Under the pieces are notes generated by a model. The model had not been told where the DNA came from and made no database searches. It worked only from the letters and a program-made list of their open reading frames with translations. Both the position numbers and the translations under genes were made by a program. Positions 16,690-24,158 of a DNA stretch of 64,000 nt are shown here, one piece after another. Each line of letters opens with the position of its first letter. The stretch's first letter is position 1. Location of the stretch: assembly GCF_001591345.1 (NCBI RefSeq), contig NZ_BCUS01000008.1, forward strand, positions 30,437 through 94,436, in the 5' to 3' direction. The DNA comes from Variovorax boronicumulans NBRC 103145 (lineage in GTDB: Bacteria > Pseudomonadota > Gammaproteobacteria > Burkholderiales > Burkholderiaceae_C).

Positions 16690-18372
16690 TCAGATGGGGA
16701 TTTCGATCAGCACCTCGGTGCCGCCGCCGCGGCACCGGCTGACCTGCGCGCGGCCTCCGAGCGCCGCCGCGCGGTCGCTGAGGGAGCGTGGCCGGAAGGG
16801 CGCGAAGTTCTCTTCGCCGCTTTCGTTCTCGATGCGCAGGTGCAGGCAGCCATTGCGGCAGCCGATGCGCACGCTGCCGCGGCGGGCCTGCGTGTGCTTG
16901 CAGATGTTGTTCAGGCCTTCGCCCACCATCTGCAGGACCTCCGCGGTCATGCGGTCGTCAAGACGCACGTGGCCTTCGACGTTCACCGAAATCTCGATGC
17001 CGTAGAGCCCCTGGATGCGGGCGGCCTGGCTGTACAGCTGATGCAGCACGAGGCCGCACGAACTTTCCGGGCCGGCCTTGACCGCGCCCGCGAAGCGCCG
17101 CAGGTCGGCGATCACGCCGCTCGCCACCTCGGCGAGCTTGTCCAGGTCCTCGAGCAGCGGGTTGTCCGCGGCGGCCTTCTTGCGCAGGGCGCACAGGCCC
17201 ATGCGCAGCCCGATGTAGGGCTGCACGGCCGTGTCGTGCAGGTCCAGCGAGATCTTCAGGCGCTCGGTCGCGGCCGCTTCCGAGGCCATGCGGTCGAGCA
17301 CCTCGATGGTCTCGATGACCGGGAAGATCTGTTCCATGAGGTGCGCGAGGAACAGCGCATCGGACTTGCTGAAGTGGCCGTTGCGCGACGAGATGAACAC
17401 GCGCCCCTCGCCCAAGCGCAGCGGCAGCGCGGCGCTGATGAACGCGCGGGCCTCGAGCATGGCGGCCACCGCGGCACTGCGCTTGGCGCCGTCGCGGCCC
17501 TCGGGGCGCCAGCCGATCGCGCCGGGGCCGTGCATGTGGCTGCGCGCAAAGAAGTGGTTCAGGGGCCAGGGCAGGCGGTTGCTCAGCACGGTGTGCGGAT
17601 GCTCCAGCGCCATCAGCGGCGACTCGGCGATGCCGCCGAGCGTCTCGACACCGACGTGCTCGCAGGTGTCGTCCTTGCGCAGCGTGCGCAGGGTCCAGTT
17701 GCCGGTGGCGGTGTCCCGCGTCATGAGGATGCAATGGCTGGCCTTGAAGAAGGCCAGCGTCTTTTCCATCGTGCGGGCGATGGTGCGGCCCGCGCCGAAG
17801 CGCGGGTTCGACAGCTGGCTGATGTCGCCCAAGAGGGCCAGGCGCCGCTGCAGGATGAGCTTGGAGCCGCCCCAGTGCACGATCATGTGCCCCAGCGCCA
17901 GCAGGAAGGTCGTGCGCATCAGCAGCTGCGGCGCGTCGTCGCCCGTGCTCGTGCCGAGCCCGCAGGCGGCGAACGACGCGACCGAGACGATCGTCACGCG
18001 GGCGCCTTCCTCGAAGCCCCAGCGGAACGAGGAGGTCAGGATGGCGAAGAAATAGAACAGGAAGAACAGGCTGTGCACGCCGCCCGTCACGAAGACGATC
18101 AGCGTGAACCACATCACGTCGGACCAGTGGACCGCCTTGCCCTGGACATGGCGCCAGCCGCCCTGCGTGCAGGCATGCACCAGCACGCTGTGCAGGAGGT
18201 ATCCGCAAAAGGCCAGCCAGACCGCGCTGGCCACCGGTTGCCGCGTGGGCCCCGCATCGACCGCCATGGCCAGCACCGCCGAGATCGACAGCACCAGCCG
18301 CATGCGGGCGGCCATGAGCGCATCCGTCGACAGGCTGCTGTCGAGGCTCGGGGCGGAGACGGGGGCGCGCAT
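16690..18372 (-). CDS. NarX-like membrane sensor histidine kinase
   Basis: Inner-membrane sensor, 560 residues. The N-terminal third (about 20-190) holds five or six membrane segments with short loops, so signals are probably sensed in or near the membrane. A GAF-like region follows (about 195-365). The HisKA_3 dimerisation helix has the phospho-accepting His379 in SLDLHDTAVQPYIGLRMGL, and the HATPase domain (about 460-560) has an N-box (EGLNNICKHTQA) and a glycine-rich end (RCRGGGTEVLIEIP). AAGGA precedes the ATG at 18372. The response regulator at 15966-16652 is directly downstream. A TGTGAAGGTTTCACA palindrome lies about 100 bases upstream of the start and may control it. Confidence 0.92.
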   Translation of the reverse strand: MRAPVSAPSLDSSLSTDALMAARMRLVLSISAVLAMAVDAGPTRQPVASAVWLAFCGYLLHSVLVHACTQGGWRHVQGKAVHWSDVMWFTLIVFVTGGVHSLFFLFYFFAILTSSFRWGFEEGARVTIVSVASFAACGLGTSTGDDAPQLLMRTTFLLALGHMIVHWGGSKLILQRRLALLGDISQLSNPRFGAGRTIARTMEKTLAFFKASHCILMTRDTATGNWTLRTLRKDDTCEHVGVETLGGIAESPLMALEHPHTVLSNRLPWPLNHFFARSHMHGPGAIGWRPEGRDGAKRSAAVAAMLEARAFISAALPLRLGEGRVFISSRNGHFSKSDALFLAHLMEQIFPVIETIEVLDRMASEAAATERLKISLDLHDTAVQPYIGLRMGLCALRKKAAADNPLLEDLDKLAEVASGVIADLRRFAGAVKAGPESSCGLVLHQLYSQAARIQGLYGIEISVNVEGHVRLDDRMTAEVLQMVGEGLNNICKHTQARRGSVRIGCRNGCLHLRIENESGEENFAPFRPRSLSDRAAALGGRAQVSRCRGGGTEVLIEIPI

Positions 18373-18746
18373 GGCAAGACATCCTTCGCATGAACTGTTT
18401 CATGCACGGCAGGGGCCGACGTTCGGTGGTAACAGCCTGGCGTTCATTTCTTCGTGCCAATAACGCGGTGTATGTGAAGGTTTCACATTACTTCTTTGGT
18501 ACTCGAAAGGAACCTTGTGGGCGATCTGTGACGTCTGTTGCGCTTGGTTTCAATTGTGTCGTGGGCAGGCTTTTTTCATCGCTGTACGAGGCGCTTTCCC
18601 TCGGCCGGGGGCTGCCGCAGGGCAAACGGGTACCCGATTCATGGAGGTGTGGGGCAAGGGGAACGCGAGGGGCGGTGTTCGTGCGCGCCGGACGCACCGA
18701 TCCCCGGCGCGCCCGGGCGGGCGCGCCGTGCGATCCGAACCCGGAT
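18373..18746. other. Intergenic region with a palindrome upstream of the histidine kinase
   Basis: About 370 bases between the kinase start and the 3' end of the next minus-strand gene. Apart from the palindrome at 18473-18487, listed separately, I see no gene. The stretch from 18420 to 18560 is lower in GC than average and is the likely promoter region for the kinase operon. Confidence 0.5.
18473..18487. promoter_or_regulatory. TGTGAAGGTTTCACA palindrome, possible operator
   Basis: Perfect inverted repeat with 6-bp arms and a 3-bp centre (TGTGAA-GGT-TTCACA), about 100 bases upstream of the histidine kinase start. The arms TGTGA/TCACA resemble CRP/FNR-family sites, but the spacing is five bases rather than the six of the CRP consensus. 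A related TGTGA-N5-TCAC site lies at 19389-19403 upstream of the next minus-strand gene. Confidence 0.45.
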
Positions 18747-19217
18747 TCAGCCCCGCCGTGGCACCAGCGCCGTCCGTCCCAGGGGCGTGACCCGCAGGAC
18801 GGTGGCCTGGCGCAGCTTCTGCCGGGCGCGGCAGATCGGGGGGAGGGTGGCCTCCACCATGCCGGCGGCTTCGAGGACCGCCACGGAGTTGATCTCCGAC
18901 GGGTCCTCGGTGTGCAGGGGAAAGGTCGAGTTGCCGATCCTGCGCAGGTAATCGAGCGGCATCACGCTCCATTGGGGGCGTTCTTCATGCACCGAGGCGC
19001 CGTTGCCGCAGAGCGTGGCGATCTCCGCGTGCCCCTCGTCCGTGATGGCAAAGACCTGGGCGCTTTCGTACCGCTGGTAGCCGAAGTTGTCGACATGGAA
19101 CTCGGCTTCGATGAGTCCGGTGGCGACCAGCACCGATGCATGCCGGATGTCCGCGTCCGCCGTGAGCATGACCGGAAAACGCTTGTTCATGAGCCGAAGA
19201 AGAAGGACGAGCGGCAT
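18747..19217 (-). CDS. Hypothetical 156-residue protein with an internal twofold repeat
   Basis: Not recognised. The ATG at 19217 has a near-perfect GAGGAG site six bases upstream, so the start is firm. Two halves look related: residues about 28-70 (SVLVATGLIEAEF ... FAITDEGHAEIATL) and about 110-153 (AVLEAAGMVEATL ... LRVTPLGRTALV). Each half has a helix ending in a G-(L/M)-(I/V)-EA motif followed later by a (I/V)T-(D/P)-(E/L)-G-(H/R) strand, a pattern seen in winged-helix domains, so a small DNA-binding or adaptor protein is possible. No signal peptide or membrane segment apart from a short hydrophobic N-terminus. It stands alone on the minus strand between the kinase and a DUF5666 lipoprotein. 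Confidence 0.7.
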   Translation of the reverse strand: MPLVLLLRLMNKRFPVMLTADADIRHASVLVATGLIEAEFHVDNFGYQRYESAQVFAITDEGHAEIATLCGNGASVHEERPQWSVMPLDYLRRIGNSTFPLHTEDPSEINSVAVLEAAGMVEATLPPICRARQKLRQATVLRVTPLGRTALVPRRG

Positions 19218-19595
19218 GCGGTACTCCTCGCAGTGTCAGCGGTGCCGGCTGGTCCGGCGACGAACAGGCACCCGATGCGCAGCCCCGCACAGGGAGGCAT
19301 CCGTCAGGCGTGGGCCTGCGATGCCAACGGGGAGCAACGGTCGCACTGAACTCGCGGGAACAGACACGGAAGCCACCAATGTAAGAAATGTGATTTTTTC
19401 ACTTTAGTCCCTTTTTCGTACTTTCGCCACGGGTTTGGAGATAGATGGCCGAAGGTGCTATCCGGCCCGCGTGCGCGCAGGCCCGCCGCGATGCGGCGAT
19501 ATCGAGCTGGATGTGTGCGAAAGCCCGGCTTCGCCTGCCGCCAGAAGGGGCGGGCGATGCGACCGGACGGCGGGGCGCTGCGCCGCCGCTTCAGG
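19218..19595. other. Intergenic region upstream of the twofold-repeat protein
   Basis: About 380 bases with no supported gene. It contains the promoter region of the minus-strand gene at 18747-19217 and the palindrome at 19389-19403. The part from 19370 to 19445 is AT-richer than its surroundings. The 3' end of the DUF5666 gene (19596) borders it; no clear terminator was found. Confidence 0.45.
19389..19403. promoter_or_regulatory. TGTGA-N5-TCAC(T) site, possible operator
   Basis: TGTGATTTTTTCACT lies about 175 bases upstream of the start of the minus-strand gene at 18747-19217. It shares the half-sites and five-base spacing with the perfect palindrome at 18473-18487, suggesting that the same regulator acts on the kinase operon and this gene. 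Confidence 0.35.
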
Positions 19596-20918
19596 TCAGG
19601 GGTTGAATGTCACCCGTTGGGCGATGAGAACGCCGTCGACCACCCGGTCTCCCACGACGGTCACGCGCTGGCCGTTGGCCAGGTTCGCGGCGGTACCGTT
19701 CTCGAAGGTGGTACCCGGTCCGCTGGCGTCCACCGGCTGGCCCTGCACCCTGAAATTGGCAGGGGACACGTAGCCGCCGATGGCGCCGATGAGCGTGAAC
19801 GAGGCCGGCCCGCCCGTGCCCGGCACATGGCGGATGCGCAGCTTCTTGACGACCAGCACCCCGCCGGACATGAAGCCGTCGACCTCGACCTTCACGCCGT
19901 TGCCGAGCGAACCGACGGGGCCGCCCGTGATCTGCGCGTTGGTGGCGTCCACCGGCATGCCCAGCACCTTGAAGGCGCCGCGCGAGACGAAATCGGTGAT
20001 GTCCCCCGCGAGTTGCAGTGCGATGCCGTTGCTCCTCGGTATCGCGTACCAGCCCTGCACCTGGGTCGCCGTGAACGCGTTGCCGACCGGCGCGGCCGTG
20101 CCACGGGCCCGCACGATGACCCCGTTGGCCAGCGACGCCGCGTCGATGCCCGCGAAGCCGGCGCCGCCATAGCTGACCGTCAGCTGGCCGAGCGTGAAGG
20201 TCTGGTTCATCACGTTGAGGTTCTGGATGGCGCCCGTCACCAGCGGGGCGGTCAGCGTGGGCGCGGTCTGCACGCGGGTGGCGCGCAGCGTGCCCGGCGC
20301 GCCGGGCAGGCCCCACACCTGGACGAGGCTGCCGTCGGCCACGCTGGCGAGCCCGCTCGCGTCGGCCCAGACCGTGGCCGCATCGATGGTCACGTTGATG
20401 CCCATCACCACGAAGCTGCCCGCCTTCACGTCGATGCGCGAGACGGCGCCGCGCAGTTCGGCCCCCGACACGACCTGCGTCGCGATGCCGCGGGTGAAGT
20501 CGGGGTCGACCTTGCCGGCGACCCGCGCGCTCATGCCGATCTGCAGTTCGGTGGCGTCCTCGATCGTGAAGGTGGCTGTATCGGTGTTGTAGCGCAGGCC
20601 GTTCAGGATGATGCTGCCCAGGCCGTCCGCGGCGCCGATGCCGGCGGCGTCCGCGGTCACGCCGGTGCCGCCCGAGCCGACACCGGAGCCGTCGGTGTTG
20701 CCGTTGCTGGCGGTGTTGCCGGAGCCGTTCCCATCCCCGCCTGTACCGGTGCCCGTGCCCGCGCCCCCGGGGCCCTCGCCGCCGATTGCGGTGCCGCTGC
20801 CCAGGCCCAGGTTCCCGCTCGAGGCACCACCGCCGCCTCCGCAGGACATCAGCAGGACCGTGAGGCCGGCGCAAAGCAAGCCCAGCAGGAGGCGGCGGGG
20901 TGTTTTCATCGTGCTCAT
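19596..20918 (-). CDS. DUF5666-type repeat lipoprotein
   Basis: Predicted outer-membrane or periplasmic lipoprotein, 440 residues. A signal peptide ends in the lipobox LLMSC (Cys about 26), followed by a long Gly/Ser/Thr-rich low-complexity linker (about 27-95). The rest consists of several beta-rich repeats of about 65-75 residues with recurring V-x-G-x-(V/I), A-x-LA-(N/D)-G-x-x-V-x-V-x-G and ATxV elements typical of DUF5666. Function is unknown for the family. The start overlaps the stop of the DUF6502-like gene by ATGA, so the two are translationally coupled. A second Met three codons in is an equally possible start. Confidence 0.8.
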   Translation of the reverse strand: MSTMKTPRRLLLGLLCAGLTVLLMSCGGGGGASSGNLGLGSGTAIGGEGPGGAGTGTGTGGDGNGSGNTASNGNTDGSGVGSGGTGVTADAAGIGAADGLGSIILNGLRYNTDTATFTIEDATELQIGMSARVAGKVDPDFTRGIATQVVSGAELRGAVSRIDVKAGSFVVMGINVTIDAATVWADASGLASVADGSLVQVWGLPGAPGTLRATRVQTAPTLTAPLVTGAIQNLNVMNQTFTLGQLTVSYGGAGFAGIDAASLANGVIVRARGTAAPVGNAFTATQVQGWYAIPRSNGIALQLAGDITDFVSRGAFKVLGMPVDATNAQITGGPVGSLGNGVKVEVDGFMSGGVLVVKKLRIRHVPGTGGPASFTLIGAIGGYVSPANFRVQGQPVDASGPGTTFENGTAANLANGQRVTVVGDRVVDGVLIAQRVTFNP

Positions 20919-21778
20919 GAGGGGCGCTCGCTTTCAGAGGACGCGGGCGGGGGCGGCGTGCCCTCGTCCTCGTAGTACGTGTAGATGCCGACACGGATTC
21001 GTCCATTGGCGCGGGCCGGCGCGCGGCTGACCGCGTGCGCCATTTCCTGCGCGAGCTCGTGGTGCATGGCGGACCAGCGTTCGCGCACCAGGCGGTGGAT
21101 CTGCTCGCAATCGTTCAGCGACAGCCCGCGCGCGTACACCGCGCGTTCGAGCATGCGGGGCTGCTCGCCCAGCGTGTTGGCGACGGCCGCCAGCAGGTGG
21201 TCCCGGCCGTTGTCGCCCATGAAGGCCAGCATCGACTGCAGGTCCTGCACGGGCACGAAACCGTCTGCGGTGAGCTCGGCCATGCCTTCGTTCTCGGTCA
21301 CCATGTTCAACCGGATCAGCTCGTCGAGGATGGTGCGGTGGTGGACGTTGCCGCGGCTGCTCAGGCGGGCGACCGCTTCGAACGAGGGCGCCGTGTGGCC
21401 CGAGGTGACGGGCAGGCGCCGGAACGAAGCGTCTTCGGTCAGCATCTGCAGCCACAGCGTGAAGGTCTTGGCCGCGGCCGACAGTTCGGTGTGGGGCAGG
21501 GGGTCGACGGTGGAGCGGACCTTGGCGGTCACGGCCTTGCGGTTCAGGCCGGTGGTGACCGACAACTGGCTCAGGTTGGGCTTGGGAACGCCCTGGCTGC
21601 GCCAGGAGTGCTGCGCCTCCTCGATCAGCAGGTCACGCAGCAACTCCTCCAGGTGGGGGTGCTTGACCCCCATCGCGAGGGCGAGCTTCACCACGGGTCG
21701 AAGGATGCGTGAGCAGGCCGCCAGGGCCCATTCCAGCCGTTGTTCCATGACGCGACGTGTGTTGTCCTGAAAGTGCAA
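20915..21778 (-). CDS. DUF6502-like protein, probable cytoplasmic regulator
   Basis: 287 residues, no signal peptide or membrane segment. The N-terminal part (MEQRLEWALAACSRILRPVV, LALAMGVKHPHLEELLRDLL) matches what I recall of DUF6502 proteins. Residues about 65-95 (LSQLSVTTGLNRKAVTAKV) look like a helix-turn-helix, and about 125-165 a second winged-helix-like segment. This arrangement suggests DNA binding. Two starts are possible: ATG 21778, or ATG 21748 (MEQRLE), which fits the family better; neither has a strong ribosome site. Its stop overlaps the lipoprotein start. A perfect 19-bp palindrome sits 12 bases upstream of ATG 21778 and could be an autoregulatory site. Confidence 0.75.
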   Translation of the reverse strand: MHFQDNTRRVMEQRLEWALAACSRILRPVVKLALAMGVKHPHLEELLRDLLIEEAQHSWRSQGVPKPNLSQLSVTTGLNRKAVTAKVRSTVDPLPHTELSAAAKTFTLWLQMLTEDASFRRLPVTSGHTAPSFEAVARLSSRGNVHHRTILDELIRLNMVTENEGMAELTADGFVPVQDLQSMLAFMGDNGRDHLLAAVANTLGEQPRMLERAVYARGLSLNDCEQIHRLVRERWSAMHHELAQEMAHAVSRAPARANGRIRVGIYTYYEDEGTPPPPASSESERPS

Positions 21779-21789
21779 TGCCGACAGGA

Positions 21790-21808
21790 TCGGAGGCGGC
21801 GCCTCCGA
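21790..21808. promoter_or_regulatory. Perfect 9-bp inverted repeat in front of the DUF6502-like gene
   Basis: TCGGAGGCG-G-CGCCTCCGA, a fully symmetric 19-bp palindrome with a one-base centre. It lies 12 bases before the first possible start and 42 bases before the second. A one-base loop makes an RNA hairpin of this exact form unlikely, so a dimeric repressor site overlapping the promoter or leader fits better. Autoregulation by the DUF6502-like protein is a guess. Confidence 0.45.
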
Positions 21809-22093
21809 CCACCATCAAGGCGCATTGTCCTGCGCACCGCGCTGCAGTGAAAGCTTTGGACTGCGGTTTGACGGCCAGTGAGCCAAAGTTTCATGTTCAG
21901 GCGCGGGGCGACCGTCCGGCTGGTGCTGCCAAGGCCGATCGGCCAACGGGCTGGCCAGGTTGCCTATGTCGCCCTGCAACCTGCCCGCCGCGCGGCCTGG
22001 ACGACACCCAGGGTCGGCCCTTTCCCACATCCGGCCCCCGCGCCGGAGGCGACAAAGACATCTCTCTTTCCGTGCATTTCTCAAGGAGCCGAG

Positions 22094-23047
22094 ATGGCCA
22101 ATGCGAACCCCCGAAAGAACGACGCGGCCGGCACGACCGCCGTCACGCACCGCACGGTGCAGATCGATGGCGTCGAGGTCTTCTATCGCGCGGCCGGTCC
22201 GGTGGGGGCCCCGGTGCTGCTGTTGCTGCACGGCTATCCGTGTTCTTCGTTCCAGTACCGCGCGCTGATGCCGGCGCTGGCGGACCGCTGGCGCGTGGTG
22301 GCGCCCGATTTCCCGGGCTTCGGCTACAGCGGCACGCCCGAGGAGAACTTCGTGTTCGATTTCGATGGCTACGCGCACTTCCTCGACCGCTTCACCGCCG
22401 CGCTCGCGCTGCGTCGCTACGCGCTGTACCTGCACGACTACGGTTCGCAGATCGGCCTGCGCCATGCGATGCGGCGGGCCGGGCGGGTGACGGCGTTGAT
22501 CGTCCAGAACGGCGACATCTACGAAGACACGCTGGGGCCGAAGTACGCGGCGATCCGGGCGTACTGGAACGACCCGAGCGAGGCCCATCTCGCGGTGCTG
22601 GAGCGCGCCGTGAGCGAAGAAGGCTTTCGCGACGAGTTCATCGGCGAGGTGTCCTCGCGCGTGGCCCCGCGGCTCGCGCCCGATCTCTGGCGCCTTCACT
22701 GGCCGCTGATGGACACGCCCGCGCGGCGCGCCATTGTGCTGGGCCTCATGAAGGGGCTGAAGGAAAACCTGCGGTGGTTCCCGCGCTACCAGGACTACCT
22801 GCGCACGTACCGCCCGCCCACGCTGATCCTGTGGGGGCCGCAGGACGGCTACATGCCGATCGAGGCCGGCCGTGCGTACCTGCGCGACCTGCCCGATGCG
22901 GAGTTCCACGCGTTCGACGATGGGGGCCATTGGCTGCTCGAGACGCACCTGGCCGAGGTGCTGCCGCCGCTGCGCGATTTTTTGGGGCGGCATCTGCCGG
23001 CGCCTGCGACTGCATCCAACCGGACGATCGAAGGCGTGCCGGTATGA
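22094..23047 (+). CDS. Alpha/beta hydrolase with Asp nucleophile (dehalogenase/epoxide hydrolase type)
   Basis: Cytoplasmic, 317 residues. The start ATG 22094 is chosen because AAGGAG lies just upstream; longer open frames upstream have none. The alpha/beta-hydrolase fold shows the oxyanion motif HGYP (46-49) and the nucleophile elbow LHDYGSQ with Asp115 in place of the Ser of esterases. The acid is probably the Asp in WGPQDGYMP and the base the His in DDGGHWL. Asp nucleophiles are typical of haloalkane dehalogenases and epoxide hydrolases; the substrate cannot be told from sequence. The downstream gene overlaps by four bases and is likely co-translated. Its promoter lies in the divergent 315-base region shared with the DUF6502-like gene. 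Confidence 0.88.
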   Translation: MANANPRKNDAAGTTAVTHRTVQIDGVEVFYRAAGPVGAPVLLLLHGYPCSSFQYRALMPALADRWRVVAPDFPGFGYSGTPEENFVFDFDGYAHFLDRFTAALALRRYALYLHDYGSQIGLRHAMRRAGRVTALIVQNGDIYEDTLGPKYAAIRAYWNDPSEAHLAVLERAVSEEGFRDEFIGEVSSRVAPRLAPDLWRLHWPLMDTPARRAIVLGLMKGLKENLRWFPRYQDYLRTYRPPTLILWGPQDGYMPIEAGRAYLRDLPDAEFHAFDDGGHWLLETHLAEVLPPLRDFLGRHLPAPATASNRTIEGVPV

Positions 23048-23361
23048 GCGCCGCCACCATTGCACGCATCTGGCGCGGCCGCGTCACGCCGGACCGTGCC
23101 GATGCCTACGAACGCTACCTGCTGGCGGAAGGCATTCCGCCGCTGCGCAAGACGGCGCTCGCGGTGCAGCTGTTCCGCGAAGACCGCGCCACGCACACGG
23201 AGTTCGTCACGACCTCCTACTGGCCCGACGTGGCCGCGATGAGCGCGTTCACCGGCGGCGACCCGAATGGGGTGCACCACCTGCCGCGCGATGCGGAGTT
23301 TCTGATCGAACTGCCCGAGCGCGTCGAGGTGCTGCGCATCGTCGTCGACACGTGGACCTGA
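23044..23361 (+). CDS. Small dimeric alpha-beta barrel-like protein
   Basis: 105 residues, cytoplasmic. It starts at ATG 23044, overlapping the hydrolase stop by ATGA. The pattern of an N-terminal strand (TIARIWRGRVTPDRADAYERYL), helix, strand (LAVQLFRE), strand (EFVTTSYW) and helix (DVAAMSAFTG) resembles the antibiotic-biosynthesis-monooxygenase/dimeric barrel fold found in small cofactor-free monooxygenases and in proteins of unknown function. A catalytic residue cannot be identified. Co-translation with the hydrolase implies a shared pathway. It ends four bases before the stop of the convergent GntR regulator. Confidence 0.75.
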   Translation: MSAATIARIWRGRVTPDRADAYERYLLAEGIPPLRKTALAVQLFREDRATHTEFVTTSYWPDVAAMSAFTGGDPNGVHHLPRDAEFLIELPERVEVLRIVVDTWT

Positions 23362-23365
23362 AGCG

Positions 23366-24085
23366 TCAGGCCGCCGACGCCGCCTCGAGCCCCGTCGGAA
23401 AGTGCACCCCCGCGCGCTGCGCGGCCTGCACGATGTGCTGCGTCATCGCCTGCTGCGCCAGCGCCGGGTTGCCTTGCGCCAGCGCTTCGATGATCGCCAT
23501 GTGCTCGTCGTAGGTGGCATGGCGCGCGCCGCGCTTGTAGAAGGGCAGGCGCTGGCTCTCCTGCATGACCTCGGCGCTGTTGCGCAGGATCTCGGCGATG
23601 GCCTGGTTGCCCGCGATGCCGATGATCTGCATGTGGAAGTCGAAGTCGAGCTGCGTGGCCTGCGTGAAGTCGCCGGCGTCGATGCACGCGCGCATGGCCT
23701 GTGCATTGGCACGCAGCGCCGCCAGGTCGTCCGCCTCGATGACCAGGCAGGCCAGCCGCGCGGTGAAGTTCTCGACCGCGAAGCGCAGTTGATACACGTC
23801 CTGCAGCGAATGCGAGGTGGCGAACTTCCAGGCCGGGGAGGCCGCCGGCGCCTGTTGTTGTCCGCCGTCCTCGGCCACGTACATGCCCTTGCCGGGGCGC
23901 GGAATGACGAGGCCCGTGCCCTGCAGCGTCGACAGCGCCTCGCGCAGCGAGGTGCGGCTGATGCCGAGCTGCTCGGCGAGGTCGCGCTGCGAAGGCAGCA
24001 GCCCGCCGGCCGCATAGGTGCCGTCCGCGATCCGCTGCTGGATCAGGCGGGCGGCGGTGGCGGCGACGGCGGGGGAGGCGAGCAT
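23366..24085 (-). CDS. GntR-family (FadR/FCD subgroup) transcriptional regulator
   Basis: 239 residues. The N-terminal winged helix-turn-helix (about 8-75) contains LLPSQRDLAEQLGISRTSLREALSTLQGTGLV, the standard GntR pattern, and a short linker follows. The C-terminal FCD ligand domain (about 90-230) retains candidate metal ligands in the D-x-x-F-H motif (LDFDFHMQI), EHMAIIEAL and TQHIVQAA. It lies 73 bases downstream of an MFS transporter gene on the same strand. Two near-identical palindromes (25517-25531, 25632-25646) of the TGGT-ATTACCA type typical for this subgroup sit between the transporter and the divergent lyase gene; this regulator is the obvious candidate to bind them. The inducer is probably a small carboxylate or ureide. 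Confidence 0.92.
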   Translation of the reverse strand: MLASPAVAATAARLIQQRIADGTYAAGGLLPSQRDLAEQLGISRTSLREALSTLQGTGLVIPRPGKGMYVAEDGGQQQAPAASPAWKFATSHSLQDVYQLRFAVENFTARLACLVIEADDLAALRANAQAMRACIDAGDFTQATQLDFDFHMQIIGIAGNQAIAEILRNSAEVMQESQRLPFYKRGARHATYDEHMAIIEALAQGNPALAQQAMTQHIVQAAQRAGVHFPTGLEAASAA

Positions 24086-24158
24086 GGGCGGTTTTCGGTG
24101 CGAAGTGCGGCAGTGGCGGGAGCTGGAAATCTTACTGTGGCCGCACCCCGGGCCTTCC

